A DNA stretch of 64,000 bases from Rhodohalobacter sp. SW132 (GCF_003390325.1 NZ_QUOK01000001.1:1-64000), one strand, 5' to 3'; numbered from the stretch's first letter, positions 50,703 through 59,406 are shown. Notes: generated by a model from the letters alone, not told the origin. A program made the numbers and translations.

Positions 50703-52070
50703 TTACCCGCCCACTAAACTCATCAGAAAATACGTACTCAGTCCCAGGTAGATCGTCACACCGGTGATATCGGTAATGGTCGTCAGTACCGGGCCGGTCA
50801 TCATTGCGGGATCGCCGCCCCACCGTTTGATGAGAAAGGGGAGCGTACCTCCTACAATTCCGGCAACGAGCACGTTAATTCCAAGCGCGGCGCCGGCAAC
50901 CAGGCCGAGTATCATATTGGCCTGAACGATATATGCAATCACTGCGAACAGCGCACCAAGTGCAAGCCCGTTAATCAGCCCAACGACAATCTCCTTCTTT
51001 GCTGCCCGCCAGTATTCGCTGAGACGAACTTCTCCCAAGGCGATACTCCGAATCGAAACCGATAGCGCCTGGATACCCACGTTTCCGCCCATGTCGGTAA
51101 TCATTGGAAGAAAAATAGCCAGAGCGGCAATGGCCTCGATGGTTGCTTCAAAAGAGGCGATAACCGCAACTGCACCAAGGTTCAGAAACACATTACCGGC
51201 CATCCACGGCAGGCGCTTTTTCACGGATCCAAGCGGCGGTGTATAAAACGATTCGTCAGCAGAAGCAGCACCTATATGCATAAACATATCGGCCATATTT
51301 TCTGATAAAATTTCAATCGCATCGTCCAGCAGAAGCACGCCAGCGATGCGATCTTCTTCATTCAAAACAGGAAGCATCTGGAACCGGCGATTTCTGAGCA
51401 GCTGAGCGGATTCCAGAGCATCGTCATCAGTGTACACCGCAACCACATTTTGAGTCATGATTTCATCCACAAGCTTTTTAGGGTTGGTGCGGATCAGGTC
51501 TTTCATGGATATAACGCCTTCGGGTGTCCCCTTTTTATTCACAACAAAAACGTAATTTTTATTCTCAATCTGCACCGGTGCATCTTTTATGGCAAGCATT
51601 GTATCCGCAATACTCGCCCCCTTTTTCACAGCTGTAAAATGGGAGTTCATCACCGCGCCAACCGTACCTGATTCGTAGCGCATCAGGTCACGAATCATCG
51701 CCTCCAGGTTCGGGTTGATCATGCTGAAAAGCTCTGAGGCTTCATCCTGATCCATGAGCTGCATAATATCGGCGGCATGATCGATCGGGATGTCATCAAG
51801 CAGTGTAGAGCCAATTTTCGGATCCATCTGTTCCAGAACCTCAACGGACATTTCCGGTGAGAAATGAGCCAGGATTTGCCCGGCCTGTTTTTGATCGGCT
51901 TTTTCCAGGAATGGAATTATTACATTGTAATCACGATTGGTAAGCACCTGTGCAACCCGACCTGCTGAAATGTTTTGGGCGCTGATTACTGCTTCATCAA
52001 TTTTGTTTTCAGCAAGATGCGCTTCAAAAGTTTCGCGGTAGGATTGAAGAATATCCGGTTCAAGAATCAT
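50703..52070 (-). CDS. mgtE: Magnesium transporter MgtE
   Basis: A 455-residue Mg2+ channel. A helical N domain (about 1-130, acidic repeats 'LEQMDPKIGSTLLDDIP' and 'DQDEASELFSMI') and two CBS domains (about 135-255, 'FVVNKKGTPEGVISMKDLI' and 'LPVLNEEDRIAGVLLLDD') sense Mg2+. Five membrane helices form the pore (about 280-455) with 'ITDMGGNVGIQAL' and 'GPVLTTITDITG', whose Asp lines the ion path. The order and length match MgtE. The gene stands alone; the gate is controlled by Mg2+ binding between the N and CBS domains in known members. Confidence 0.96.
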   Translation of the reverse strand: MILEPDILQSYRETFEAHLAENKIDEAVISAQNISAGRVAQVLTNRDYNVIIPFLEKADQKQAGQILAHFSPEMSVEVLEQMDPKIGSTLLDDIPIDHAADIMQLMDQDEASELFSMINPNLEAMIRDLMRYESGTVGAVMNSHFTAVKKGASIADTMLAIKDAPVQIENKNYVFVVNKKGTPEGVISMKDLIRTNPKKLVDEIMTQNVVAVYTDDDALESAQLLRNRRFQMLPVLNEEDRIAGVLLLDDAIEILSENMADMFMHIGAASADESFYTPPLGSVKKRLPWMAGNVFLNLGAVAVIASFEATIEAIAALAIFLPMITDMGGNVGIQALSVSIRSIALGEVRLSEYWRAAKKEIVVGLINGLALGALFAVIAYIVQANMILGLVAGAALGINVLVAGIVGGTLPFLIKRWGGDPAMMTGPVLTTITDITGVTIYLGLSTYFLMSLVGG

Positions 52071-52182
52071 GATTTCGCCTGGATTTTAGATTGGTTAGCC
52101 GGTAATAATTAGAAATATTGATACCGATTGCAGGGCAGAATACGATATATGTCAAATGTATTGCCAAAAATATTGAGGCGTC

Positions 52183-52500
52183 TTAGTAGACAGGCAGCGA
52201 CGGGTCAATTTTTTTAGACCACTCGTTAATTCCGCCTTTCAGGTTTGAAACCTGGTCAAACCCGTTCTCCATTAGCAGGGTGCAGGCTTTTGCACTTCGG
52301 GCGCCGGAACGACACATAACTACGATTTCCTGGTTTTTATCGAGCTCATCCAGTTGGGAGGGGAGATCATCAAGCGGGATCAGTGTACTATTTTCGATTT
52401 TTGAGATGTGCACTTCATGATGCTCACGGACATCAAGCAGAGTAAATGAATCTCCGGAATCTTGTCTTTTCTTCAGTTCTACTACAGTGGTTTCCTGCAT
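52183..52500 (-). CDS. Single-domain rhodanese-like protein
   Basis: A 105-residue rhodanese domain. The active-site loop is 'VMCRSGARS' with Cys63, with 'LLDVREHHEVHISKIENS' before it and 'NLKGGINEWSKK' after. Single-domain rhodaneses carry persulfide sulfur from thiosulfate or other donors to acceptors in the cytoplasm; no partner enzyme is adjacent. It lies about 110 bp upstream of mgtE on the same strand. Confidence 0.93.
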   Translation of the reverse strand: MQETTVVELKKRQDSGDSFTLLDVREHHEVHISKIENSTLIPLDDLPSQLDELDKNQEIVVMCRSGARSAKACTLLMENGFDQVSNLKGGINEWSKKIDPSLPVY

Positions 52501-52954
52501 GGGATTGGGTTTTTAGAGGGTGATTTTATTTGATAATTGAAATGTCATGCCCCATTCCTCTGAAAGGGCTCCCTTCGGGGGATGATGCATCTCCTTATGT
52601 TGTTTGAGTGCTGTTTTTTAAATGATCAGAGAACGGATTTTCATCAAGGAAACTTTAATTTTTAAGTTTTACAGGAATTGTTGTGGACGACGAAAATCTG
52701 TAGGAAAATGATAGAATTAAGGGCAATAAACCATCAACCGTTCCGGCCACGAAGTCACGAAAACACGAAGGTTTCACGAAGGCTAATAATTTGATTATTA
52801 TACACTTCGTGGTACTTCGAGTCTTGGTGCCCTCGTGGTAAAAAAAATCCATATTTTAAGATTCTCTATTTCTTTCCGACATTGTCAAAGGATATTTAAA
52901 AGCTTTAAAAAAATCACCCACAACCCAAAACATTTGGGGCTGTAGAACCAATTT
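52501..52954. other. Repeat-filled intergenic region
   Basis: About 450 bp with no credible gene. The small frame at 52655-52852 reads through a repeat and is not coding. It contains a possible decayed relative of the TGTCATGCC...GGCATCTCCT repeat (52543-52597) and the large imperfect inverted repeat of CACGAAG units (52747-52838). Confidence 0.6.
52747..52838. repeat. Imperfect inverted repeat built of CACGAAG units
   Basis: Left arm 52747-52782 (CCACGAAG, CACGAAAA, CACGAAGG, CACGAAGG) is matched by the reverse complement of 52803-52838 (CCACGAGGGCACCAAG...). The two arms of about 35 bp are separated by a 20-bp AT-rich loop. Such 'CACGAAG' palindromes recur between genes in many bacteria. 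It would form a long stem in RNA between the rhodanese and lptB genes. Confidence 0.75.
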
Positions 52955-53692
52955 TTATTTTTTATACCGGTCGAGCTTAAACTGACGGCCGAGGTAGAGT
53001 TCTTTTGCCTCTTCATCTTCGGCGAGCGATTCAGCGGTTCCTTCACGTAAAATTTTTCCTTCAAACATCAGGTAGGCGCGGTCGGTGATCGCCAGGGTTT
53101 CGTGAACGTTGTGATCGGTAATAAAGATGCCAATATTTCGCTTTCCAAGATCCGCCACAATCTCCTGGATATCTTCCACAGCAATCGGGTCAACGCCCGC
53201 AAACGGTTCATCAAGCAGGATAAATTTCGGATCGGTAATTAGTGCGCGCGCAATTTCTGTTCTGCGGCGTTCACCACCTGAAAGGCTGATCCCTTTGCTA
53301 TTCACCACTTTCTGCAGCCCAAACTCCTCAATCAGCTGATCCGCTTTTTCGCGGATCTCTTTTTTGGGCACCGAGTGAAATTCAAGAATCGATTCGAGAT
53401 TCTGCCGGACAGTAAGATTCCGGAACACGCTCGCCTCCTGCGACAGGTACCCGATTCCCATTCGGGCCCGCTGGTACATCGGTTTTTTGGTCAGCTTCTT
53501 GTCGTTCAGGTACACGTTTCCTTTGTTGGGACGGATCACGCCCGTAAACATGTAAAATGTGGTCGTCTTACCCGCTCCATTCGGGCCAAGCAGCCCCACA
53601 ATTTCACCCTGCTTTACATTGATGGAAACGTGATCTACCACTACCCGGCCGCGATAGCTTTTCACCAGGTTTTCGCTGTAAAGATTAAGCAT
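52955..53692 (-). CDS. lptB: LPS export ABC transporter ATPase LptB
   Basis: A 245-residue cytoplasmic ATPase of the LptB2FGC complex that pulls lipopolysaccharide from the inner membrane to the outer membrane. Walker A 'GPNGAGKT' is at 36-43, ABC signature 'LSGGE' at 137-141, Walker B 'FILLDEP' at 157-163 and H-loop His194. The LptB-specific sequence '[20 protein letters not shown]' separates it from amino-acid ABC ATPases. It is the last gene of the minus-strand operon starting with miaA, 19 bp after the M42 peptidase gene. Confidence 0.95.
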   Translation of the reverse strand: MLNLYSENLVKSYRGRVVVDHVSINVKQGEIVGLLGPNGAGKTTTFYMFTGVIRPNKGNVYLNDKKLTKKPMYQRARMGIGYLSQEASVFRNLTVRQNLESILEFHSVPKKEIREKADQLIEEFGLQKVVNSKGISLSGGERRRTEIARALITDPKFILLDEPFAGVDPIAVEDIQEIVADLGKRNIGIFITDHNVHETLAITDRAYLMFEGKILREGTAESLAEDEEAKELYLGRQFKLDRYKK

Positions 53693-53711
53693 GGCTTCGG
53701 GTGTTTAAAAG

Positions 53712-54743
53712 TTACATGGAGTAGCCGCCGATCGATTCAATGCAGGCCGTGGTGAGCTTGATGCCCTCTTCAACATCCGTCTTCGATACGGTCTCAACCG
53801 TACTGTGGATGTAGCGGGTGGGTGTGGAAATACAGGAAACATGGCTGCCGATTCCAACAAGATACTGCATGCCGGAGGTGTCGGTGCCGCCAGCTGTTAA
53901 TACTTCACGCTGGTGAGTAATGTTATTTCTGCCGGCCAGCTCTTCAAGAAATTCTACAAGCGATGGCGTGCAGATCACACTTTTGTCCATCACTTTAATA
54001 GCGGTGCCCTTGCCGAGTTTTGTACACGCTTCATGATCTCCCGATCCGGGCAGATCATTGGCAATCGTGGTGTCGAGTGCGATGCCGATTTCCGGCTGGA
54101 TGCGCTGCGCTGCAACACGTGCGCCCCGGATGCCGACCTCCTCCTGAACGGTGAAAACAGCGTAAATATCAGCATTTGTTGATGCGGCCTGTTTCAGGGC
54201 TTCAATCAGAATAAATACAGAAATTCGGTTATCGAGCGATTTGCCGGTCAGGCAGTCACCCAGTTCCATCAGTTCACCCATCCGCGTAACGGTGGAGCCA
54301 TCGCGCACAATCTCTTTCACCCGATCCCCTGAAAGGCCCGTATCGATAAACAAATTTTTCAGTTTCGTTTTTGCTTTCTTCTGCTCATCGGTCTGCGTGT
54401 GGATCGGTTTGCCGCCGATTACTCCGGGAACGGTTTCTGTGCCGTGTACCCAAACCCGCTGGTTGACCAGCGTCTCGGGATCAAACCCGCCCAGTGTAGA
54501 GAACCGGATAAAGCCGTTGTCGTCGGTATGGGTAGTGATGAGCGAAATTTCGTCCATATGCGCAGCCATCATCACCCTGGGACCATCCCCTTTTTTGCGG
54601 GCAATCAGGTTGCCGATCGGATCAGTGAAAACTTCATCCACGTGAGGTTTAATCTGCTCCTCAATGACTTTTCGGATGGGCGTTTCGTGCCCCGGTGCTC
54701 CGGGAGTTTCCACGATTTTTTTCAGGAGTTCGAGGTCCATCAA
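53712..54743 (-). CDS. M42 family metallo-aminopeptidase
   Basis: A 343-residue dinuclear-metal peptidase of the FrvX/PepA-M42 type. Metal and catalytic residues in family order: His62 in 'AAHMDE', Asp171 in 'SLDNRIS', Glu201/Glu202 in 'TVQEEVGIRGA', Asp224 in 'ALDTTIA' and a His in the C-terminal 'RYIHSTVE'. Such enzymes form dodecameric tetrahedral cages and remove N-terminal residues from peptides in the cytoplasm. The gene abuts purQ (0-bp gap) and sits upstream of lptB. Confidence 0.94.
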   Translation of the reverse strand: MMDLELLKKIVETPGAPGHETPIRKVIEEQIKPHVDEVFTDPIGNLIARKKGDGPRVMMAAHMDEISLITTHTDDNGFIRFSTLGGFDPETLVNQRVWVHGTETVPGVIGGKPIHTQTDEQKKAKTKLKNLFIDTGLSGDRVKEIVRDGSTVTRMGELMELGDCLTGKSLDNRISVFILIEALKQAASTNADIYAVFTVQEEVGIRGARVAAQRIQPEIGIALDTTIANDLPGSGDHEACTKLGKGTAIKVMDKSVICTPSLVEFLEELAGRNNITHQREVLTAGGTDTSGMQYLVGIGSHVSCISTPTRYIHSTVETVSKTDVEEGIKLTTACIESIGGYSM

Positions 54744-55445
54744 TCAGGCGATCTGTAGTTCATCAAAAATGGAATCAAACAGAATCTTGCCGTCCGTATT
54801 GCCGAGCACGGATTCCATTGCGCGTTCGGGGTGGGGCATCATACCGAGAACATTGCCGTTTTTGTTCAAAATTCCGGCGATGTTGTCAACCGAACCGTTG
54901 AAATTCGACTCTTTGGTGAGGTTTCCATCCGCATCAGAATAGCGGAACAGGATTTGTTCAGCGTCATTCAGCTCTTTAAGGCCGTCATCATCAATAAAAT
55001 AGTTTCCTTCACCGTGTGATACGGGGATATTCAGGACGTCGCCTTTGTTCAGCTTTGAGGTGAATATCGACCCCGACTTTTCTACGCGGATATTCACATT
55101 TTTGCACACAAACCGCAGTTTTTCGTTATGCAGCATGGCGCCGGGCAGCAGGTTTGCCTCCAGCAGAATCTGGAATCCGTTGCAGATTCCCATCACCGGG
55201 TTGCCCGCATCCGCATACTCCACAACCGACTGCATGATGGGGGAAAATCGCGCGATGGCCCCTGAGCGGAGATAATCGCCATACGAGAACCCGCCGGGAA
55301 TAATGAGCAGGTCGATTCCCGAGAGGTCGGTATCTTTATGCCATAAAAATTTGGTTGTGGCGCCCATCACTTTGCTCATCGCGTGGTAGGCGTCGTGGTC
55401 GCAGTTGGAGCCCGGGAATACAATTACGCCGATCTGTTTTGACAC
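54744..55445 (-). CDS. purQ: Phosphoribosylformylglycinamidine synthase subunit PurQ
   Basis: A 233-residue glutaminase subunit of FGAM synthase (purine step 4): it releases ammonia from glutamine for PurL. The triad is Cys88 in 'GICNGFQ', with His205 and Glu207 in 'MMPHPERA'. The N-terminus 'IGVIVFPGSNCDHDAY' is typical. PurS, the third subunit of the three-part bacterial enzyme, is encoded just upstream, with clpS in between. A purL gene is not in the window. Confidence 0.97.
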   Translation of the reverse strand: MSKQIGVIVFPGSNCDHDAYHAMSKVMGATTKFLWHKDTDLSGIDLLIIPGGFSYGDYLRSGAIARFSPIMQSVVEYADAGNPVMGICNGFQILLEANLLPGAMLHNEKLRFVCKNVNIRVEKSGSIFTSKLNKGDVLNIPVSHGEGNYFIDDDGLKELNDAEQILFRYSDADGNLTKESNFNGSVDNIAGILNKNGNVLGMMPHPERAMESVLGNTDGKILFDSIFDELQIA

Positions 55446-55449
55446 GTTC

Positions 55450-55782
55450 TTATCCTTTAATTTCTGTAATTAGTTGAATTTCCTGCAATACTGAATTGAT
55501 TTTCAGGCACTCTTCGAAAGCCCCTTCATACACCAGGGCCTTGCCGTCATTATGTACTTTCAGGGTGATCTCTTCCGCCTTTTCGTGGCTGCAGCTCAAT
55601 GCTTTGATGAGCTGATTGATCACCTCGTCGAATGTGTGGACGTCATCATCGTAAAGAATCAGCCGCCAGGGAGTGGCTTCCGATTCCTCCTCCTCCGTTG
55701 CAACCATAACCTCCACTTCAGGTGCTTTTTTGGGGGATTGCTCCCCTGCCTGCATCCTATGTAAGTGAAAGGGATGTATCAT
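55450..55782 (-). CDS. clpS: ClpS adaptor of ClpAP/ClpCP protease
   Basis: A 110-residue N-end-rule adaptor. After a variable N-terminus comes the ClpS core 'WRLILYDDDVHTFDEVINQLIKAL' (shown in pieces: 'LILYDDDVHTFDEV'), the histidine 'CSHEKAEEITLKVHNDGKA' and 'VLQEIQLITEIKG'. It binds destabilising N-terminal residues and passes substrates to a Clp AAA+ unfoldase. The start overlaps the purS stop by four bases (ATGA at 55779-55782), so translation is coupled. A proteolysis adaptor between purS and purQ is an unexpected place. Confidence 0.94.
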   Translation of the reverse strand: MIHPFHLHRMQAGEQSPKKAPEVEVMVATEEEESEATPWRLILYDDDVHTFDEVINQLIKALSCSHEKAEEITLKVHNDGKALVYEGAFEECLKINSVLQEIQLITEIKG

Positions 55783-56036
55783 TCCGTAACAGGTTTTGTG
55801 ATTTCAATCTCGTAATCTTCCATCACTTCATTAGCCAGGAGTTGTGTGCAGGCGTTTTCGGCAATTACTAAGGCCTCTTTTTCGGATTCTGCATCGATAT
55901 CGAGTTCAATAAATTTCCCGATACGGACACCCTCCACGCTGTTAAGCCCCAGGTTGTGGAGCGCGTGGTGCGCCGCTTTTCCTTTTGGATCGAGGATGGA
56001 TTTGCGAAGTGTAATATTTACGTTTGCTTTATACAT
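55779..56036 (-). CDS. purS: Phosphoribosylformylglycinamidine synthase subunit PurS
   Basis: An 85-residue small subunit that bridges PurL and PurQ in the bacterial FGAM synthase complex. The sequence fits the family: 'VNITLRKSILDPKGKAAHHAL', 'GVRIGKFIELDID' and 'LLANEVMEDYEIEI'. It lies 37 bp after miaA and overlaps clpS by four bases. Confidence 0.96.
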   Translation of the reverse strand: MYKANVNITLRKSILDPKGKAAHHALHNLGLNSVEGVRIGKFIELDIDAESEKEALVIAENACTQLLANEVMEDYEIEITKPVTE

Positions 56037-56073
56037 AGAATGAATTTTCAGCGGTTTGATGACAACCTGAAAG

Positions 56074-57006
56074 TTAACCTTTATTCACGTCAGCCGCTAC
56101 CTGATGTTGAATCGTTTCGATAAGTTCGCTCCGGCTATGTTTGCTGCAGTCGAGCCACGTGAGAAACGGCCATCGCCGCAGCCAGGTGATCTGCCTCTTG
56201 GCATAGCGCCGGGTTGCCGTTTTAAAATCTTTGATCATCTGTTCGCGGTCGATTTCTCCATTCAGATATTGAATCACCTGTTTGTAACCTACCGTTTGCA
56301 GCGCCTGAAGTTCCGGGGAATATCCTTTGGCCAGAATTGATTTTGTCTCCTCAACAAGGCCGTTTTTAATCATCTCATCACAACGCTCCTCAATTCTTTG
56401 ATGGAGTATTTTTCGCGGCCAGTGCGTGGCAAAAACCTGGATATTATCCGGCTGCCGGAATTTGTTTTTGGTGTGATAGGAAGAAAACGGCTTCCCGGTC
56501 TGCATCCAGACATCCAAAGCACGGATGATCCGCCGGTGGTTGGTGCCGTCGGCTTTTTCGGCGTATTCGGGATCAACCTGCTGCAGTTTTTTAAAAAGGG
56601 CGTCAACCCCGTGCTGATCCAGTTCCGCTTCAAGCTGTTTAATATTTTCCCGGTTTGATGAGGGCATGTCATCCAGCGGACGAACCAGGCTCTGCAGATG
56701 CAAGGTGCTGCCGCCGCAGTAGATCACCGTGTTGCCACGCGATTCAATCTCATCTGCCCACGTTTCTGCACGGCTGTGAAACTGCATGGCGGAATCTTCT
56801 TCATCGAGATCGAGGTTAGAAATGTTGAAGTGCTGAACCGCATCGAGCTGCTCTTGCGTCGGTTTCGCCGTTCCAACGTTGATTTGCCTGTAACACTGAC
56901 GCGAATCCACGGAGATAATTTCACCGCCAATCTGCTCAGCAAGTGCTACAGCCAGAGAACTTTTTCCCGATGCCGTCGCCCCGGCGATCATTATTCGCTG
57001 TTTCAT
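56074..57006 (-). CDS. miaA: tRNA dimethylallyltransferase (MiaA)
   Basis: A 310-residue enzyme that transfers a dimethylallyl group to N6 of A37 in tRNAs reading codons that start with U. P-loop 'GATASGKSS' is at 9-17, catalytic-region 'VDSRQCY' at 33-39, and 'VGTAKPT' and 'TNHRRIIRALDVW' follow, as does the C-terminal 'ATRRYAKRQITWLRRW'. It heads the operon miaA-purS-clpS-purQ-M42-lptB. The intergenic region before it carries a MITE-like element, so the promoter lies beside or in that element. Confidence 0.96.
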   Translation of the reverse strand: MKQRIMIAGATASGKSSLAVALAEQIGGEIISVDSRQCYRQINVGTAKPTQEQLDAVQHFNISNLDLDEEDSAMQFHSRAETWADEIESRGNTVIYCGGSTLHLQSLVRPLDDMPSSNRENIKQLEAELDQHGVDALFKKLQQVDPEYAEKADGTNHRRIIRALDVWMQTGKPFSSYHTKNKFRQPDNIQVFATHWPRKILHQRIEERCDEMIKNGLVEETKSILAKGYSPELQALQTVGYKQVIQYLNGEIDREQMIKDFKTATRRYAKRQITWLRRWPFLTWLDCSKHSRSELIETIQHQVAADVNKG

Positions 57007-57033
57007 GAATCGGTTTTTGGTTACTGCTATGGT

Positions 57034-57284
57034 GTCATCGGATGAGTTTTAATCTGAGTTCGATTCATAAATATTTCATTTATTCGGTATCAAGTCTCCC
57101 CTAAAAAGGGGAGATTTAGAGGGGTGTTCATCGGTTTATTCACAGATCTGATGGACATCCCCCCCAATCCCCCTTTTCAAAGGGGGACTTTCTTAACTCT
57201 AATTCAAGAATCGAACTCAGGTTTTTAATAAAAATCGAACCACACCGGATCAAAATCTAAATTATGAATATCTCATCCGATGAC
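57034..57284. repeat. Outer inverted repeat GTCATCGGATGAG around a MITE-like element
   Basis: GTCATCGGATGAG (57034-57046) and CTCATCCGATGAC (57272-57284) are a perfect 13-bp inverted repeat. They enclose the element at 57053-57221. They may be the ends of an older repeat into which the inner element inserted, or a structured target preferred by it. Confidence 0.7.
57053..57221. repeat. MITE-like element with TIR (C)CTGAGTTCGATTC
   Basis: A 169-bp non-coding element with terminal inverted repeats CTGAGTTCGATTC (from 57054) and GAATCGAACTCAG (ending 57220), flanked by GTTTTAA (57046-57052) and TTTTTAA (57222-57228), which look like a 7-bp target duplication with one change. The interior has two GC-rich hairpins (CTCCCC...GGGGAG and CCCCCTTT...AAAGGGGG) and differs from the interior of the 63581 copy. 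Confidence 0.75.
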
Positions 57285-57326
57285 TAAGGTACTGTATTAG
57301 TGGATTGATAATTAGCCTGAATGAGA

Positions 57327-58391
57327 TCAGATCGTAACTCTCAAAGAAATCCGGTGGGTAACTCCGAGAACGCTGGAAGCACCACCAAAGTTGGCAAATC
57401 CGTAATCCACAAAAATTGCGCGCAGGTGGAGTCCGGCGCCGAGGGTGGGTGAAATGTAGACGCTTCTGTCGGGATCGGTGGTGACATCCGTGAGCCCGGC
57501 GCGAAGGCTGAGCCGGTTTTTGTAAGTTGATTCCACACCAAGATGCGGTTCAAAACTTACTCTGCCAAGATTGATAAAGTACGCCCGGCGATTTTCGAAG
57601 CGAACATCTACATCGGCAGCTGCGGTGACCAGAAAGTCGCCGAATTCCCGGGAGTGTCCGGCACCAAGTTTTACCGTTGGCAGCACCCGCTCATTCTGCC
57701 CGGTGGGAATTTCATCTCCAAAAGTCTCTTCAAAATCACCAAATTCGGAACGGTTGATCGACCAGAATTTCATCATGGTGGTCAGGTCCATTACGTGCAG
57801 TCCAACCACGGTGTTACCAAACCGCATCTGCGTGCCGGCATCTAGTGAATATCCCCAGGCATCGGCAAAAGGGCCCAATCTGTGGTTAATCACTTTGGCG
57901 TTCACTCCCCAGGAGAGGCGATCACTGGCCTTTGTGGCATAGGAGAGAATAAATGCCATATCGGCGACGCTGAACTCTTCGATATAGTCCTGCACATTTT
58001 CGCGGGGCAGGTTGCGTTCGCGGTCCCAGGCGTTCAGCGTATTGGCGATGTTATCCACACCCTGACGAAAGAAACTCAGTGCGATGGTGGCATCAGAATC
58101 TCTCAGCGGGTAGGCGATGGCGCCGTAATCGTAGCTGACAATCCCGGCAAACCGTTCGGAGTGCATGTAGGCGATATCGATTCTCTCCACGTGCGCCAGT
58201 CCGGCGGGGTTCCAGTAAGCTGAGGTGACGTCGTTAGAGATTGCTGCGTGAGCGCTCCCCATGCCGAGTGCGCGAGCCCCGGCACCTACAGACATAAAAT
58301 CACCGCCATACTTGGCGTTGGTGAACGACTGTGCCGCAACATCAGAAATGCAGAAGAATGCAGCGATTAAGAGAATTAGAAATGACTTCAC
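57327..58391 (-). CDS. PorV/PorQ family outer-membrane protein
   Basis: A 354-residue barrel protein starting at GTG 58391, which places a normal signal peptide ('KSFLILLIAAFFCISDVAAQ') at the N-terminus; the ATG at 58451 would add 20 residues. The mature sequence 'TNAKYGGDFMSVGAGARALGMG' and 'SNDVTSAYWNPAGLA' is the signature of the PorV/PorQ (UPF0164) family. PorV shuttles T9SS cargo to the sortase complex and PorQ is a related T9SS barrel, so this may serve the sorting system that exports the 24.5-kb protein. Which of the two it is cannot be decided. Confidence 0.92.
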   Translation of the reverse strand: MKSFLILLIAAFFCISDVAAQSFTNAKYGGDFMSVGAGARALGMGSAHAAISNDVTSAYWNPAGLAHVERIDIAYMHSERFAGIVSYDYGAIAYPLRDSDATIALSFFRQGVDNIANTLNAWDRERNLPRENVQDYIEEFSVADMAFILSYATKASDRLSWGVNAKVINHRLGPFADAWGYSLDAGTQMRFGNTVVGLHVMDLTTMMKFWSINRSEFGDFEETFGDEIPTGQNERVLPTVKLGAGHSREFGDFLVTAAADVDVRFENRRAYFINLGRVSFEPHLGVESTYKNRLSLRAGLTDVTTDPDRSVYISPTLGAGLHLRAIFVDYGFANFGGASSVLGVTHRISLRVTI

Positions 58392-58499
58392 GAAAAAAAA
58401 TATGGTTGAATCTGGTGCCCCAATATAGGATTTCTTACCGGCAGATAACAAACGAACGAATAAAATGACCCGATCATATACCTCCGGTGAAAAGAGCGG

Positions 58500-58985
58500 T
58501 TAGAATATTGGATAACTCATATCTTGAGCAATCTTGATTATTTTATTGGTTTGAATATCAATAACCTCAAGTCCATTTTTCGATTTAGAGGAGTTGGCCA
58601 ACTTTTTTTGCTGAACCATTCCTTCAAACCTAAAAGATAAACTACGTTTAACTCTGTCCTCGGCAGTTATTTCATTATTTAGTAACCAAACAGCTAATGA
58701 ACACGACTCTAAGACTGAACGACTACATGTAAATGGCGCTACTGTTTGGATTGGTTCTTTAAGAGTTCTAGAAAAGGCCATTAGTTGGTCGCATGCCACT
58801 TCGACAAAGGTATGACCTTGACTATATGCTGTTTTTAGGGACAGGGGACGTTGAAATGTTTCTAATTCCTTCGACGATATTGAACCAGGTTTTGAATTAA
58901 CGCCATGTATGTTTATTAACTCTCCGGATTTATCGATAAGATTTTCAATTGCTGAAACTATGTTTTCAGTATCTCTTTTATTCAA
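58500..58985 (-). CDS. Hypothetical protein, probably C-terminally truncated
   Basis: A 161-residue helical protein with 'TCSRSVLESCSLAVWLLNNEI' and 'RVKRSLSFRFEGMVQQKKL'. From memory of similar proteins, this is the N-terminal half of a roughly 300-residue family whose conserved C-terminal part continues after the point where this frame stops ('DMSYPIF'). The gene is AT-rich compared with its neighbours and lies next to an orphan antitoxin, so it may be a decaying horizontally acquired gene. The function is unknown. Confidence 0.6.
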   Translation of the reverse strand: MNKRDTENIVSAIENLIDKSGELINIHGVNSKPGSISSKELETFQRPLSLKTAYSQGHTFVEVACDQLMAFSRTLKEPIQTVAPFTCSRSVLESCSLAVWLLNNEITAEDRVKRSLSFRFEGMVQQKKLANSSKSKNGLEVIDIQTNKIIKIAQDMSYPIF

Positions 58986-59193
58986 AATATAAGTTTTGAA
59001 ATTTCGGTTTCAATCAAACAACTAACGGTCTTGCGGCTAAGTGGCTAGGCGACCAACTCTGCTAAAATCCCAAAACGCGAATTTGTCATTTTGAGTGGTA
59101 TTGTGAAGGTACTGGTTCTTCATACCACCAATACGTTTTGTCAAAATCACGTTGAGCTTATGGGGTAATTATGAATGGTTTGCCCACAATACC

Positions 59194-59406
59194 TTATAAA
59201 TAATTTTTTCTGAATTCGCTCCAGGGCTCTCCCTTCTCTCTATCCTCATCAAGAGTTTTTAGACGCTCATCCAAAATGGTTTTATGATGTTCTGGTAATG
59301 GAACATCCTCGGGCTCGGATGCGATGGAATCCCACAGAGATTCTACCAAAAGCAGTTTCTCACTCGTATTTAGCTTTTCAATCTCTTTGCTAAGTGTGTC
59401 TTTCAT
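59194..59406 (-). CDS. Addiction-module antitoxin, RelB/Unstab_antitox type, without adjacent toxin
   Basis: A 70-residue protein from ATG 59406 (ATG 59427 and TTG 59436 are alternatives). The sequence 'LNTSEKLLLVESLWDSIASEP' and 'LPEHHKTILDERLKTLDEDREKGEPW' matches the 'putative addiction module component' family, which normally neutralises a RelE/ParE toxin encoded directly downstream. The 208 bp downstream (58986-59193) hold no toxin frame, so it appears to be orphaned. The stretch is AT-rich. Confidence 0.85.
   Translation of the reverse strand: MKDTLSKEIEKLNTSEKLLLVESLWDSIASEPEDVPLPEHHKTILDERLKTLDEDREKGEPWSEFRKNYL

Noticed and set aside
52655-52852. Small minus-strand frame beginning 'FYHEGTKTR'
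   Set aside because: It is a translation of the CACGAAG repeat, a common source of false small genes.
57054-57066. The TIR core GTTCGATTC looks like a tRNA T-loop
   Set aside because: No acceptor, D or anticodon arm can be drawn around any of the copies.
58990-59080. Sequence CTAACGGTCTTGCGGCTAAG before the truncated gene, recalling an integron attC site
   Set aside because: No matching GTTRRRY/RYYYAAC pair and no convincing cruciform; no integrase in the window.
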